The notes: a model not told the origin generated them from the sequence alone. DNA of 64,000 bases from Cobetia amphilecti (GCF_030010415.1 NZ_JASCSA010000011.1), one strand, 5' to 3'. Counted from the stretch's first letter, positions 33,969 through 42,562 are shown. Program-made: numbers and translations.

Positions 33969-35219
33969 TCAGGCGTCGTCGTTTCTCTCGGCAAACGCCT
34001 CGATCCAGGCCCGCTGGGGGGCGAGTCGCGATTGCTGGGCAGCTCGCCATGCGGGGTCGCCCAGCGTGGTGGCATAACGCTCGGCGTGATCACAGGCCAG
34101 CAGCAACCAGCTGCCGGCCAGCGACTCACCGCGTGCGCGCCTGAGCGCCAGGCTCTCGAGCAGCCCCGCGAAGGCGGTACCGGTGGAGGGGCCGACCTCA
34201 AGCCCGGCATGCTCGGCCAGCCACAGCGCGGCCGCCTGACTGCGCGCATCCGCGATGCGCCGGTAGTCATCGAAATGCGCGGGGTCGAATGCCTCCAGCA
34301 CGCAGGGGCGGCCGATGCCTTCGATGGGGTTGGCCGCCTGCGGGGCGGGCAGGGCGGTCGTACGGGTGCCGTGGGCACGATGGTGCTGCCAGCAGGCGTG
34401 ATAGACGGAGTGCTCAGGGTCCACGCCGATCACGCGGGCACGATGACTCCCGTGATGCAGATGACTCCCGTGATGCAGATGGCGCTTGTGGCGCAGATGG
34501 CGTGCGAAGCTGGCGGCACTGCCGCCGGTACCGGCGCCGAGAAATACCGCTTGCAGCTCAGGCAGCTCACGCGCGGCGATCTGTGCCAGGCACTCCCCGG
34601 GCAGGCTGGTGTCGCTTGCCCAGTCGCCGGCCCCGTCGCTGCGCCAGTCGCCGGCCGTGGCGGCATGGCGGAATTGATTGATGAAGTGGCCGCCGCTGTC
34701 ATCGGCAAGCGCCTGCGCATGCTGACAGAGCCGAGCGGAGTCCTCGATTTCCACCACGCGCCCGCCCTCGCCACGAATCGCTTGCTGCTTGAAAAAGGCG
34801 GTGCCCCTGGGCACCACGGCAATGAATTGCAGTCCCAGCCGGCGTGCCAGCCACGCTTCAGAGACCGCCGTGGAGCCCGAGGAGGCTTCGATCACCGGGC
34901 CGCCGGGCGTGAGCCAATCCTTTTGCAGGGCCTGCTCGAACAGCGACATCGCCAGGCGATGCTTGAGCGAGCCGCTGGCATGCGCCCGCTCGTCCTTGAT
35001 CAGGATGCGTGCCTCGCCCAGCCCGCGCAGGCTGAGTTCCAGCAGCGGGGTTACCGGGGTGGCGGCCTTCAAGGCCGCAAGCTGCATGAGGCTGCGTTGG
35101 CGCCATGACTCGCGCTGAGTCGCGTGCGGGGCGTGCTGAGTCGCGGGCGTGGCTGCGGGCGTGCTGGCGTCGGTGGCCGCAATGAAAGGCGCTATCGAGG
35201 GCGAGGCAGTGGTCGTCAT
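33969..35219 (-). CDS. PLP-dependent cysteine-synthase-family enzyme (likely cysteine desulfhydrase)
   Basis: A 416-residue fold-type-II PLP enzyme. The PLP lysine is in RAHASGSLKHR, the substrate loop is ASSGSTAVSEAW, and the phosphate-binding Gly loop is LGAGTGGSAASFARHL. It is longer than CysK (about 320), with an N-terminal Thr/Ala/His-rich leader and a His-rich insertion (HLHHGSHLHHGSHR, near residues 247-260) coded by 18-bp repeats. It is divergent from a DecR-like regulator; in E. coli DecR activates cysteine-desulfidase genes, so L-cysteine breakdown is the best guess. Synthase activity cannot be excluded. The start at 35219 has only a modest upstream site. Confidence 0.78.
   Translation of the reverse strand: MTTTASPSIAPFIAATDASTPAATPATQHAPHATQRESWRQRSLMQLAALKAATPVTPLLELSLRGLGEARILIKDERAHASGSLKHRLAMSLFEQALQKDWLTPGGPVIEASSGSTAVSEAWLARRLGLQFIAVVPRGTAFFKQQAIRGEGGRVVEIEDSARLCQHAQALADDSGGHFINQFRHAATAGDWRSDGAGDWASDTSLPGECLAQIAARELPELQAVFLGAGTGGSAASFARHLRHKRHLHHGSHLHHGSHRARVIGVDPEHSVYHACWQHHRAHGTRTTALPAPQAANPIEGIGRPCVLEAFDPAHFDDYRRIADARSQAAALWLAEHAGLEVGPSTGTAFAGLLESLALRRARGESLAGSWLLLACDHAERYATTLGDPAWRAAQQSRLAPQRAWIEAFAERNDDA
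34442..34495. repeat. Three in-frame 18-bp repeats coding a His-rich insertion
   Basis: Two identical units (34442-34459 and 34460-34477, GATGACTCCCGTGATGCA) and a diverged third (34478-34495) lie inside the PLP enzyme gene and encode HLHHGS-type hexapeptides. Confidence 0.8.
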
Positions 35220-35278
35220 GGCGGCATTTCCGGTCGCAGGAAGGAGCTTTCATGGTATGACTAGCCGCCAAGCAAAAC

Positions 35279-35316
35279 TTGCCAGTTGTCATGGCGTGAG
35301 CCATGTTTCATGGCAA
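35279..35316. promoter_or_regulatory. Nested 38-bp dyad, candidate DecR operator
   Basis: Outer arms TTGCCA (35279-35284) and TGGCAA (35311-35316) and inner arms CATGGC (35290-35295) and GCCATG (35300-35305) share one centre at 35297.5. The site lies between the PLP enzyme gene and the divergent DecR-like gene, 24 bases before the latter's start. Two concentric symmetrical sites suit an oligomeric Lrp-type regulator. Confidence 0.65.
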
Positions 35317-35339
35317 GAATTCATTGCGAGGTGAGGGTA

Positions 35340-35807
35340 ATGGAGAAAATAGTGCTCGATGCCACGGACCGCGCCCTGCTGCGGCTGCTGCAGCGCGATG
35401 CCAGCCTGTCGTTGGCGGCGCTGGCGGAAGCCGTGCATCTGACCACGTCTCCCTGCTGGAAACGCCTCAAGCGCCTGGAAGAGTGTGGCGTGATCACCGC
35501 ACGGGTGGCGTTGCTGAATGCCGAGCTGATCGGCATGGGGCTGACGGCCTTCGTGCAGCTCAAGACCCGCGATCACTCGCGGGCCTGGTTCGAGCGTTTC
35601 GTGGCCATCGTCGAGGAGATCGAGGAAGTCACCGAGTTCTATCGCATGGCCGGTGACTACGACTATCTCCTCAAGGTGCAGGTCGAGGACATGAATGCCT
35701 ACGACCGCGTCTACAAGCGGCTGGTCAATACCATCGACGAGCTGAGCGACGTGTCGGCCCGCTTCGCGATGGAGCGCATCAAGACGACCACCGCGCTGCC
35801 GCTATGA
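35340..35807 (+). CDS. decR: Lrp/AsnC-family regulator, DecR-like
   Basis: A 155-residue regulator with an N-terminal helix-turn-helix (LALAEAV-type: SLAALAEAVHLTTSPCWKRL) and a C-terminal RAM ligand-binding domain. It aligns with E. coli DecR (YbaO) without gaps through LTTSPCWKRLKRLEECGV, IGMGLTAFVQLKT, FYRMAGDYDYLLKVQVEDM and RLVNTIDELSDVSARFAME. DecR responds to cysteine and activates detoxification genes. The start at 35340 has GAGGTGAGGG upstream; an in-frame ATG at 35286 would run the coding sequence through the nested dyad. Cysteine control of the divergent PLP enzyme is the expected role. Confidence 0.85.
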   Translation: MEKIVLDATDRALLRLLQRDASLSLAALAEAVHLTTSPCWKRLKRLEECGVITARVALLNAELIGMGLTAFVQLKTRDHSRAWFERFVAIVEEIEEVTEFYRMAGDYDYLLKVQVEDMNAYDRVYKRLVNTIDELSDVSARFAMERIKTTTALPL

Positions 35808-35861
35808 TGGCTGTCAGGCAGTGACGTCTGATCGCCGGTTGAGCTCCGCGCGCCAGCGCGC

Positions 35862-36866
35862 TCAATAACCGTGCTCGCGGCTGATGCCGGTCAGCACCTC
35901 ACCCCGCTGAATGCGGCGGATGTTGTCGGCCAGCTGGTCGGCGGCCTCGGCCACCGGGGTCGGCGCGGCGGCGTGCGGCGTGATGATCACGTGCGGTTGG
36001 TGCCACAGCGGGCTGTCCTCGGCCAGTGGCTCGTGCTGGAAGACATCGAGCAGGGCGCCTCTGAGCTTGCCTTCCTCGAGCGCCGCGACCAGATCCTCCT
36101 CGACCACGCTGCTGCCGCGCCCCGGATTGATCAGCACGGCGTCGTCGGGCAGGGCCTGGAAGACCTCGGCGTTCAGCACGTCTCTCGTCGCCGGGGTATT
36201 GGGCAACAGGTTGATCACCGCCTTGAGGCCGAGCGACTCGTCACCCAGCACTTGCTGGAGCGAGCGGCCGCCTGCGCCGGTCTCATGGTGGCAGGTCACG
36301 CCCTGCAACGTGTGGGCGCTGCGGCTGAAGCCATGTACCGGATAGCCGTCTGCCGCCAGTGATTCAGCGATCTGGCTGCCGATGGCGCCGAGTCCGAGCA
36401 CTGCCACCGGGTACTGATGGGCGCGCACCACGCGGTGCGGGGCCCACTGGGTGTCCGCCTGCTGTCTGGCGTAACGGTCGAAGTCACGCCGAAAGTGCAG
36501 CAGGCCGTAGCGTACGTAATCCAGCATGTGACTGGCCATGCCGGCATCGCTCAGCTTGAGCACCGGCACATCCTCAGGCAGTGCCGGGTTGTCGAGCAGG
36601 CTGTCGACGCCCGCGCCCAGATTGAGGATCGCCTTGACGTCGTGATCGCGGTGGCGCTCGAACAGCGCCGCAGGCGGTGCCCATACCACCAGCACATCGC
36701 CCAGCATCTCGCCGTCATCGGCAACGATTTCCAGCGGCGCTTGTTTTGATGACGGTTCCGACGACTCGCCTTGCCGCGACCCCTTGGCGCCGGCGGTATC
36801 GCACAAGCGCTGACGCAGAGCATCGCACCAACGTTCGGCGCGTTCATGATGTACCAGTATTCGCAT
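35862..36866 (-). CDS. ghrA: Glyoxylate/hydroxypyruvate reductase A
   Basis: A 334-residue D-2-hydroxyacid dehydrogenase that reduces glyoxylate and hydroxypyruvate with NADPH or NADH. The Rossmann motif is VLGLGAIGSQIAESLAADG. Catalytic residues are Arg (INLLPNTPATRDVL region), Glu (LEEGKLRGALLDVFQHEPL) and His (IITPHAAAP). Its N-terminus, MRILVHH, and the length match GhrA rather than GhrB. ATG 36866 has GAGGAG upstream; an upstream in-frame extension to 36983 has no support. It is divergent from the ectoine hydrolase gene across 444 bases. Confidence 0.87.
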   Translation of the reverse strand: MRILVHHERAERWCDALRQRLCDTAGAKGSRQGESSEPSSKQAPLEIVADDGEMLGDVLVVWAPPAALFERHRDHDVKAILNLGAGVDSLLDNPALPEDVPVLKLSDAGMASHMLDYVRYGLLHFRRDFDRYARQQADTQWAPHRVVRAHQYPVAVLGLGAIGSQIAESLAADGYPVHGFSRSAHTLQGVTCHHETGAGGRSLQQVLGDESLGLKAVINLLPNTPATRDVLNAEVFQALPDDAVLINPGRGSSVVEEDLVAALEEGKLRGALLDVFQHEPLAEDSPLWHQPHVIITPHAAAPTPVAEAADQLADNIRRIQRGEVLTGISREHGY

Positions 36867-37310
36867 GCTGTTCTCCTCTTCAGGGACGCTGGGTGGCGGG
36901 TCGGGATTTTTGAACTGTCCCGGCCTGTTCGTAGGCTCTGTTCGTGGCTCTGTGCAAAGGGGCTGGAGTTGTCGCCTCACCATGCGCTATTGCCTTGCGG
37001 GCATGGCCGGCTCGCGGGCGGCAATGGCGCAGGCCTTGCAAGGGCTCAAGCGAAGGGCGACAGTGCCAGAGTCGTCCTTTGACCCGTTGTTGGCAGAGTG
37101 ACAGACTCGAATCCAGAGGGGAATTCGGATGTACGCATGTACGCCGACCCTGCCGACCCGCAGGGCGCATCGTTCGCTCGCGGCGCAGGCAGGCAGTGTC
37201 AGCCCGATGCGGCTGGCAGGTCGGTCACCCGCCGCCTGGCCCTGCGTATGGCCACTGGCTCCGCCCCAACGTGCTGCTTGCCTCAAGGCCTGATCGAAAA
37301 GGAGCGCTGC
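36867..37310. other. ghrA-doeA divergent intergenic region
   Basis: No gene is seen in these 444 bases. Two adjacent copies of ATGTACGC occur at 37129-37144. The region should hold promoters for both genes and an operator for the downstream DoeX-type regulator, but no box is clear enough to assign. Confidence 0.5.
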
Positions 37311-38621
37311 ATGAGTCAATTCCCGCCCCATACTGGTGCGCCCCAGCCAGCCTTCGCTGGCCTGGCCACCTTGCCCAGCAGCGAGGCACCGGCCACCGAG
37401 AGTGACTGGACGCCACGTGCGCTGTCCGCTGGCCGTCAGGCCTTCACCATCGGCGAGTATCGCGCGCGCATCCAGCGGGTGCGTGAGGCCATGGCGCGCG
37501 CCGGTATCGATGTGATGGTGATTTCCGACCCCTCCAACATGGCGTGGCTGACCGGCTACGACGGCTGGTCCTTCTATGTGCACCAGTGCGTGCTGCTGGG
37601 GCTTTCCGGCGAGCCGGTCTGGTATGGGCGTCGTCAGGACGGCAACGGCGCGCTGCGTACCTGCTGGATGGGTGAGGACAACATCCTGTGGTATCCGGAT
37701 TACTACGTGCAGAATCCGGACATGCATCCGATGGAGTTTCTCGCCCAGTCCATCCTGCCGCAGCGTGGCTGGCACGATGGGGTCGTCGGGGTCGAGCTCG
37801 ACAACTATTACTATTCGGCGCGGGCGCACCTGTCGCTGGTCAAGGAGCTGCCCCACGCGCGGCTGGTGGATGCCAACTCGCTGGTCAACTGGTGTCGCGC
37901 GATCAAGTCCGAGCAGGAAATCGCCTACATGCGCGTGGCCGGGCGCATCGTCGAGCGCATGCATTCACGCATTCTGGAGATGATCGAGCCGGGCCTGCCC
38001 AAGAGTGCGCTGGTCGCGGAGATCTACCGGGTCGGCGTCGAGGGCGTGATCGGCCCCGAGGGTGAGATTCTCGGTGGTGACTATCCGGCCATCGTGCCGC
38101 TGCTGCCCACCGGCAGTGATGCCGCCGCGCCGCACCTGACCTGGGATGACACGCCATTTCGCCAGGGTGAGGGCACCTTCTTCGAGCTGGCCGGTTGCTA
38201 CAAGCGCTATCACGCGCCGCTGTCGCGTACCGTGTTTCTCGGCCGTCCGCCGCGCGATTTCGTACGCGGTGAGTCTGCCTTGCTGGAAGGCATCGAGAGT
38301 GGACTGGCCATCGCCAAACCCGGCAATCGCTGCTGTGACATCGCGCTGGCGCTGGGCGCGGCGATGGACAAGTACGGCTTCGACCGTGGCGGCGCGCGCT
38401 GCGGCTATCCCATCGGCATCAGCTATCCGCCGGACTGGGGTGAGCGCACCATGAGTCTGCGCCCCAGTGACGAGACCGTGCTGGAACCGGGCATGACCTT
38501 CCACTTCATGCCCGGCATGTGGATGGACGACTGGGGGCTCGAGATCACCGAGTCGATCCTGATCACGGAAAACGGTGCCGAGCCGCTGTGTGATGTGCCG
38601 CGCCAGCTGTTCGTCAAATAG
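37311..38621 (+). CDS. doeA: Ectoine hydrolase
   Basis: A 436-residue M24-family (creatinase/prolidase fold) enzyme that opens the ectoine ring to N-acetyl-diaminobutyrate, the first step of ectoine degradation. It has a creatinase N-domain (VISDPSNMAWLTGYDGWSFY) and an M24 catalytic domain (GGARCGYPIGISYPPDWGE; EPGMTFHFMPGMW; LEITESILIT). The identity rests on similarity to Halomonas DoeA and on doeB and doeX directly downstream. ATG 37311 has AAGGAG eight bases upstream. The N-terminus has about 45 extra Pro/Ala/Ser-rich residues before the conserved TIGEYRARIQRVR. It forms an operon with doeB. Confidence 0.9.
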   Translation: MSQFPPHTGAPQPAFAGLATLPSSEAPATESDWTPRALSAGRQAFTIGEYRARIQRVREAMARAGIDVMVISDPSNMAWLTGYDGWSFYVHQCVLLGLSGEPVWYGRRQDGNGALRTCWMGEDNILWYPDYYVQNPDMHPMEFLAQSILPQRGWHDGVVGVELDNYYYSARAHLSLVKELPHARLVDANSLVNWCRAIKSEQEIAYMRVAGRIVERMHSRILEMIEPGLPKSALVAEIYRVGVEGVIGPEGEILGGDYPAIVPLLPTGSDAAAPHLTWDDTPFRQGEGTFFELAGCYKRYHAPLSRTVFLGRPPRDFVRGESALLEGIESGLAIAKPGNRCCDIALALGAAMDKYGFDRGGARCGYPIGISYPPDWGERTMSLRPSDETVLEPGMTFHFMPGMWMDDWGLEITESILITENGAEPLCDVPRQLFVK

Positions 38622-38666
38622 CCTGCCGACAAGTGTCAGCAGCCCGCCATAACAAGGAGTGGTGTC

Positions 38667-39752
38667 ATGCGAGAGTCCCCCGTCAGTCTGACCATCGATC
38701 TGTTCGCCGATGGCGTTCAGCACGGTTTCTTCAAGCTGCCGATCTCGACTGACGAGTCGGCGTGGGGCGCGGTGATGACCCCGATCAGCGTGATCGCCAA
38801 TGGTGAAGGGCCGACGGTATTGCTGACCGGCGGCAATCATGGCGACGAGTACGAGGGCATCACCGCGCTCTACAAGTTGGCGGCACGCCTGACTGCCGAG
38901 GACGTCAAGGGCCGCGTCATCATCGTGCCGACCATGAATGCGCTGGCGGCCAAGGCCGGGCGGCGTTGTTCGCCTCTCGATGGCGGCAACCTCAACCGCA
39001 GCTTCCCCGGCGACCCCACCGGCGGCCCGACCGAGCAGATCGCCGACTACTTCACCCGGGTGCTGGTGCCGCAGTGCGACTATGCGCTGGACCTGCATTC
39101 CGGCGGCCGCACCCTGGATATCCTGCCGTTCGCGGCCGCGCACCGTCTCGACTATCTCGAGGAGTCGCTGGGCGTCGAGCAGTGTCGTCTGCAGGAAGCC
39201 GAGAGCCTGGCCGGGGCGCTGGCCTTCGGGGCACCCTCGGCGATGATGATGTTCGAGCTGGACGCCGAGGCACTTTACGACACTGCAGTGGAGCGCCAGG
39301 GCAAGGTCTTCGTCACCACGGAGCTGGGCGGTGGCGGTTCCACCACGCCGGAGCGTCAGGCGATCGCCGACCGTGGCGTCGACAACTTCCTCGCCTTCAG
39401 TGGTGTACTGCGCGCGCGCAGTCGCGCGGATCTGGAGCAGGACATCGAGCGCCAGCGTGCCAGCCAGGCGAACGCGCCGCTGCTGATCGACATGCCGGAT
39501 GCCAGCTGTTACGTGCAGAGTGAGCATGAAGGGCTGCTGGAGCTGTGCGTGGCACTCGGCGAGCAGGTCACGGCGGGGCAATGCGTGGCGCGGGTCTATC
39601 CGCTGGGGCGCGCCGGTCAGGCGGCGGTGGAATATCGCGCCGCCCGTGATGGCGTGCTGGTGGCGCGGCGCTTCCCGGCCCAGGTGAGCCTGGGCGACAC
39701 CCTGGCGGTGATCGCGGAAGTCGTGGACGACCTGGCGCGAGAGGCCTCATGA
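38667..39752 (+). CDS. doeB: N-alpha-acetyl-L-2,4-diaminobutyrate deacetylase
   Basis: A 361-residue zinc hydrolase of the succinylglutamate-desuccinylase/aspartoacylase (M14-like) family. It deacetylates N-alpha-acetyl-2,4-diaminobutyrate produced from ectoine by DoeA. Motifs are TGGNHGDEYEGI (zinc His and Glu), VPTMNALAAKAGRRCSPLDG, NLNRSFPGD, DLHSGGRTLDILPF (third zinc His) and a C-terminal beta domain. It starts 45 bases after doeA with AAGGAG upstream, and its stop overlaps the doeX start by four bases. Confidence 0.92.
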   Translation: MRESPVSLTIDLFADGVQHGFFKLPISTDESAWGAVMTPISVIANGEGPTVLLTGGNHGDEYEGITALYKLAARLTAEDVKGRVIIVPTMNALAAKAGRRCSPLDGGNLNRSFPGDPTGGPTEQIADYFTRVLVPQCDYALDLHSGGRTLDILPFAAAHRLDYLEESLGVEQCRLQEAESLAGALAFGAPSAMMMFELDAEALYDTAVERQGKVFVTTELGGGGSTTPERQAIADRGVDNFLAFSGVLRARSRADLEQDIERQRASQANAPLLIDMPDASCYVQSEHEGLLELCVALGEQVTAGQCVARVYPLGRAGQAAVEYRAARDGVLVARRFPAQVSLGDTLAVIAEVVDDLAREAS

Positions 39753-40252
39753 GCGCGAGCCCCTCCCGCTCGCAGCCAGCGCCGAAGCTGGATGCCTTCG
39801 ATCTCAAGATTCTGGCGATACTCGAGCGTGATGGTCGCATCACCAAGTCGCGGCTGGCCGAGGAGATCAACCTGTCGGTCAGCCCGTGCTGGGAGCGCGT
39901 CAAGCGCCTCGAGCAGGCAGGCATCATCGAGGGTTATGCCGCCATCATCAACCAGCAGCGCCTGACTGATCAGCAGGGTGGCGCTTCCCAGGGGGCTGCC
40001 CCGCGCACGCCCGTGTGGGTCGAGATCCACCTCAAGCATCATGATGCCGGCAGCTTCCAGCGCTTCGAGCGTGCCATGCGAGAGGCGGATGAGGTCATCG
40101 AGTGCGTCGCCGTCGGCGGCGGGGTGGACTACCTGCTGCGGCTGGAGACCGCCAGCATCGATGCCTATCAGCGTCTGGTCGATCACTGGCTGGTGTCAGA
40201 GCTGGGCATCGATCGCTATTTCACCTACATCGTCACCAAGCAGGTAAAATAG
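39749..40252 (+). CDS. doeX: Lrp/AsnC-family regulator of ectoine degradation
   Basis: A 167-residue Lrp/AsnC regulator with helix-turn-helix ITKSRLAEEINLSVSPCWER and a RAM domain (VWVEIHLKHHDAGSFQRFER; VAVGGGVDYLLRLETASID). It is the third gene of doeABX, and its ATG overlaps the doeB TGA. DoeX in Halomonas elongata binds upstream of doeA, so it probably controls this operon in response to a pathway intermediate. A Gln/Gly/Ala-rich loop near 70-85 separates the two domains. Confidence 0.88.
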   Translation: MSASPSRSQPAPKLDAFDLKILAILERDGRITKSRLAEEINLSVSPCWERVKRLEQAGIIEGYAAIINQQRLTDQQGGASQGAAPRTPVWVEIHLKHHDAGSFQRFERAMREADEVIECVAVGGGVDYLLRLETASIDAYQRLVDHWLVSELGIDRYFTYIVTKQVK

Positions 40253-40301
40253 GCGCGCCGGGCGCGGACTTGTCGTCATCTTGCCGTCCCGCTTTTCAGT
40301 C

Positions 40302-40340
40302 TCACTTTCTTGACTCACTTTCCTGGCTCATTTTCCTTGA
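40302..40340. repeat. Three 13-bp repeats upstream of the LysR gene
   Basis: Units TCACTTTCTTGAC, TCACTTTCCTGGC and TCATTTTCCTTGA run at 40302-40314, 40315-40327 and 40328-40340, ending 19 bases before the LysR-family start. Confidence 0.75.
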
Positions 40341-40359
40341 TCGCAAAGGGGATCGCACG

Positions 40360-41373
40360 ATGGATAGACTCACTGCCATGCAGGTGTTTCGCGCCGTGGT
40401 AGAGGAGGGCAGTTTCGCGGGCGGTGCTCGTCAGCTGGGGCTATCCAACGGCATGGTCAGCAAGCAGATCTCGCGCCTGGAAGCCGAGCTGGGCGTTCGC
40501 CTGCTGATGCGCACCACGCGCAGTCTGCAGCTGACCGCCGAGGGCGAGCATTACCTGGCGGGTGCCTGTCGTGTGCTCAATGACCTTCAGGCGCTGGAAG
40601 ACAGTCTTGGCGAGCGTCAGGGCGAGGTTCGGGGGCGCTTGAAGATGTCGGCGCCGATGGATTTCAGCATCCAGTGTCTGATGCCGGCCCTGGCGCATTT
40701 CCGCCAGACCTACCCCTATGTCGAGCTCGACCTGCGCCTGGAGGATCGCCATGTCGATCTCATGGCCGAGGATTATGATCTGGTGATTCGTGCCGGTGCG
40801 CTGTCTGATTCCAGCCTGATCGCGCGCCGGCTGGCGGGCACCCAGGTCGGGGTCTATGCCAGCCCCGGTTACCTGGCCGAGAATGGCACGCCCGAGGTGC
40901 CGGAAGACCTGGCCCATCACCGCTGCCTGAATTACACCCAGCAGCGTGAAGGGCCGGTGTGGAGCTTCATGGTCGACGGGCGGCCACGCAAGATCCGCCT
41001 GTCGCCGACCTTCAGCTGCGACAGCGGGCGCGGGCTGGTCGAGGCCGCCGCCCAGGGCATCGGCATTACCTGCAAGCCGGATTTCCTGGTGGCCAATGAC
41101 GTCGCCAATGGCCGCCTGGTGCCGCTGCTTGTCGACTACTGGTGCGCGCCGGTGGATATCCATCTGGTCTATGCCGAGCGCGACATGCAGCCGGCACGCC
41201 TGCGGGCATTGATCGAGGTGCTGTGTGAGCACTTCGCCCGGATTGGCCATACGATGATGCCCGACGTGCTCGCCAGGTCACCGACAGCCGTCCGCGATAC
41301 CGCGGTCGTGAATGATGCCGGGCAGCGCGTTCCATCACCGCTCGAGGCTGTGAAGCCGGGTCTGCGGCCGTGA
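40360..41373 (+). CDS. LysR-family transcriptional regulator
   Basis: A 337-residue LysR regulator. The winged helix-turn-helix is RAVVEEGSFAGGARQLGLSN with ISRLEAELGVRLLMRTTRSL. The substrate-binding domain (MSAPMDFSIQCLMPALAHF; DLVIRAGALSDSSLIARRL; GIGITCKPDFLVANDVANGR) is of the CrgA/DmlR-like subgroup. The last 35 residues form a non-conserved tail. ATG 40360 has AAAGGGGA upstream. It follows doeX by 107 bases on the same strand and may regulate ectoine or a neighbouring pathway, but its target is unknown. Confidence 0.85.
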   Translation: MDRLTAMQVFRAVVEEGSFAGGARQLGLSNGMVSKQISRLEAELGVRLLMRTTRSLQLTAEGEHYLAGACRVLNDLQALEDSLGERQGEVRGRLKMSAPMDFSIQCLMPALAHFRQTYPYVELDLRLEDRHVDLMAEDYDLVIRAGALSDSSLIARRLAGTQVGVYASPGYLAENGTPEVPEDLAHHRCLNYTQQREGPVWSFMVDGRPRKIRLSPTFSCDSGRGLVEAAAQGIGITCKPDFLVANDVANGRLVPLLVDYWCAPVDIHLVYAERDMQPARLRALIEVLCEHFARIGHTMMPDVLARSPTAVRDTAVVNDAGQRVPSPLEAVKPGLRP

Positions 41374-41446
41374 TAGACTCCGCGCCCTTGTCCCGTCTGT
41401 TCGAGTCGCCCGTCTCCATGATGATTGTCGCCAGCGGTATCTGCCG

Positions 41447-42355
41447 ATGAGTCCTGCCCGCCCAGGCGACATGCCTGCCTCTGATTCCCGTTCTTCTGCC
41501 CCGGTGCTGGTCTTCGATTCCGGTGTCGGCGGGCTGTCCGTCGCCGCCGAGATTCGCCGTCAGTGGCCGCAGCTGTCGCTGGCCTATGTCTGTGACAACG
41601 CCGCGTTGCCCTATGGCACCAAGCCGGATGACTGGTTGATACCGCGCATCGTTCAGGTGTGCGTGGCGGCCGTCGAGGCAAGCGGGGCACGGGCCTTGGT
41701 GGTCGCCTGCAATACCGCCAGCACTCTGGCGCTGACGGCGCTGCGCGAAGCGCTGTCGATTCCGGTGATCGGCACCGTGCCCGCCATCAAGCCGGCGGCG
41801 GCGTTGGCACGTGCGCGCCAGAGCGCAGCACGTCGTGAGAAGTGCGAGCCGCCGGTCTTCGCGTTGCTGGCGACATCCGCCACGGTGCGTCGCGCCTACA
41901 CCGAGCAGCTGATTCGTGACTTCGCCGCCGACTGTCGCGTGATTCGCGTCGCGGCCGACCCGCTGGTCGCGGAGGCCGAGCGGCGTCTGCGCGGTGAGCC
42001 GGCGCGCCCCGAGGTGGTGGCGGCCAGTCTGGCTGATCTGGCGGCGGTCGAGGCGCTGGAAGTGGTGATTCTCGGCTGCACGCATTTCCCGCTGCTCGGC
42101 GCCGACATCTCGCAGGTGCTGGGCGAGTCTCGGGTGGCGCTGGTGGATTCCGGCGCGGCAATCGCCCGCCGCGTGGCGGAGGTGCTGGCGCTTGGTGCTG
42201 CGGCGCAAGCGGCTGATCAGCAAGTCGCTCAAGCGGTTCAACCAGCACCGCATGAGTACCTGGCGCTGGCGACGGATGCCCGGCAGCCGGGGCTGGCCAC
42301 GGCGCTGGCCAGTCAGGGTTTCGCCGCGCCGCAGGCGCTGGCGTTCGACGACTGA
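41447..42355 (+). CDS. murI: Glutamate racemase
   Basis: A 302-residue enzyme that converts L- to D-glutamate for peptidoglycan. The two catalytic cysteines are in VVACNTASTLAL and VILGCTHFPLLG; the N-terminal motif is FDSGVGGLSVAAEI. The region RQSAARREKCEPPVFALLAT holds a Lys/Arg-rich insertion. The start at 41447 has a weak ribosome-binding site; an in-frame ATG 15 bases later is also possible. It stands before trmA on the same strand, separated by about 200 bases. Confidence 0.92.
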   Translation: MSPARPGDMPASDSRSSAPVLVFDSGVGGLSVAAEIRRQWPQLSLAYVCDNAALPYGTKPDDWLIPRIVQVCVAAVEASGARALVVACNTASTLALTALREALSIPVIGTVPAIKPAAALARARQSAARREKCEPPVFALLATSATVRRAYTEQLIRDFAADCRVIRVAADPLVAEAERRLRGEPARPEVVAASLADLAAVEALEVVILGCTHFPLLGADISQVLGESRVALVDSGAAIARRVAEVLALGAAAQAADQQVAQAVQPAPHEYLALATDARQPGLATALASQGFAAPQALAFDD

Positions 42356-42562
42356 GGGGCAGGGGCGTTGACTCTCGCGGTCCCCTTGCACCTGCCTGCT
42401 CCCGCCTTGGCTCGCCATTTGGCGCTTGAGCTTCGCGCTGCCGATGGTAGGCTAGCGCGCCCAACCTTTGAATGGACGTGATCGGCATGGTTCACCATGA
42501 CGTCCCCGCGTCTTTTTGCTCATCGTTTCAGTGCTGCGGTATGCCCGCAGGCAGGAGTCAGT

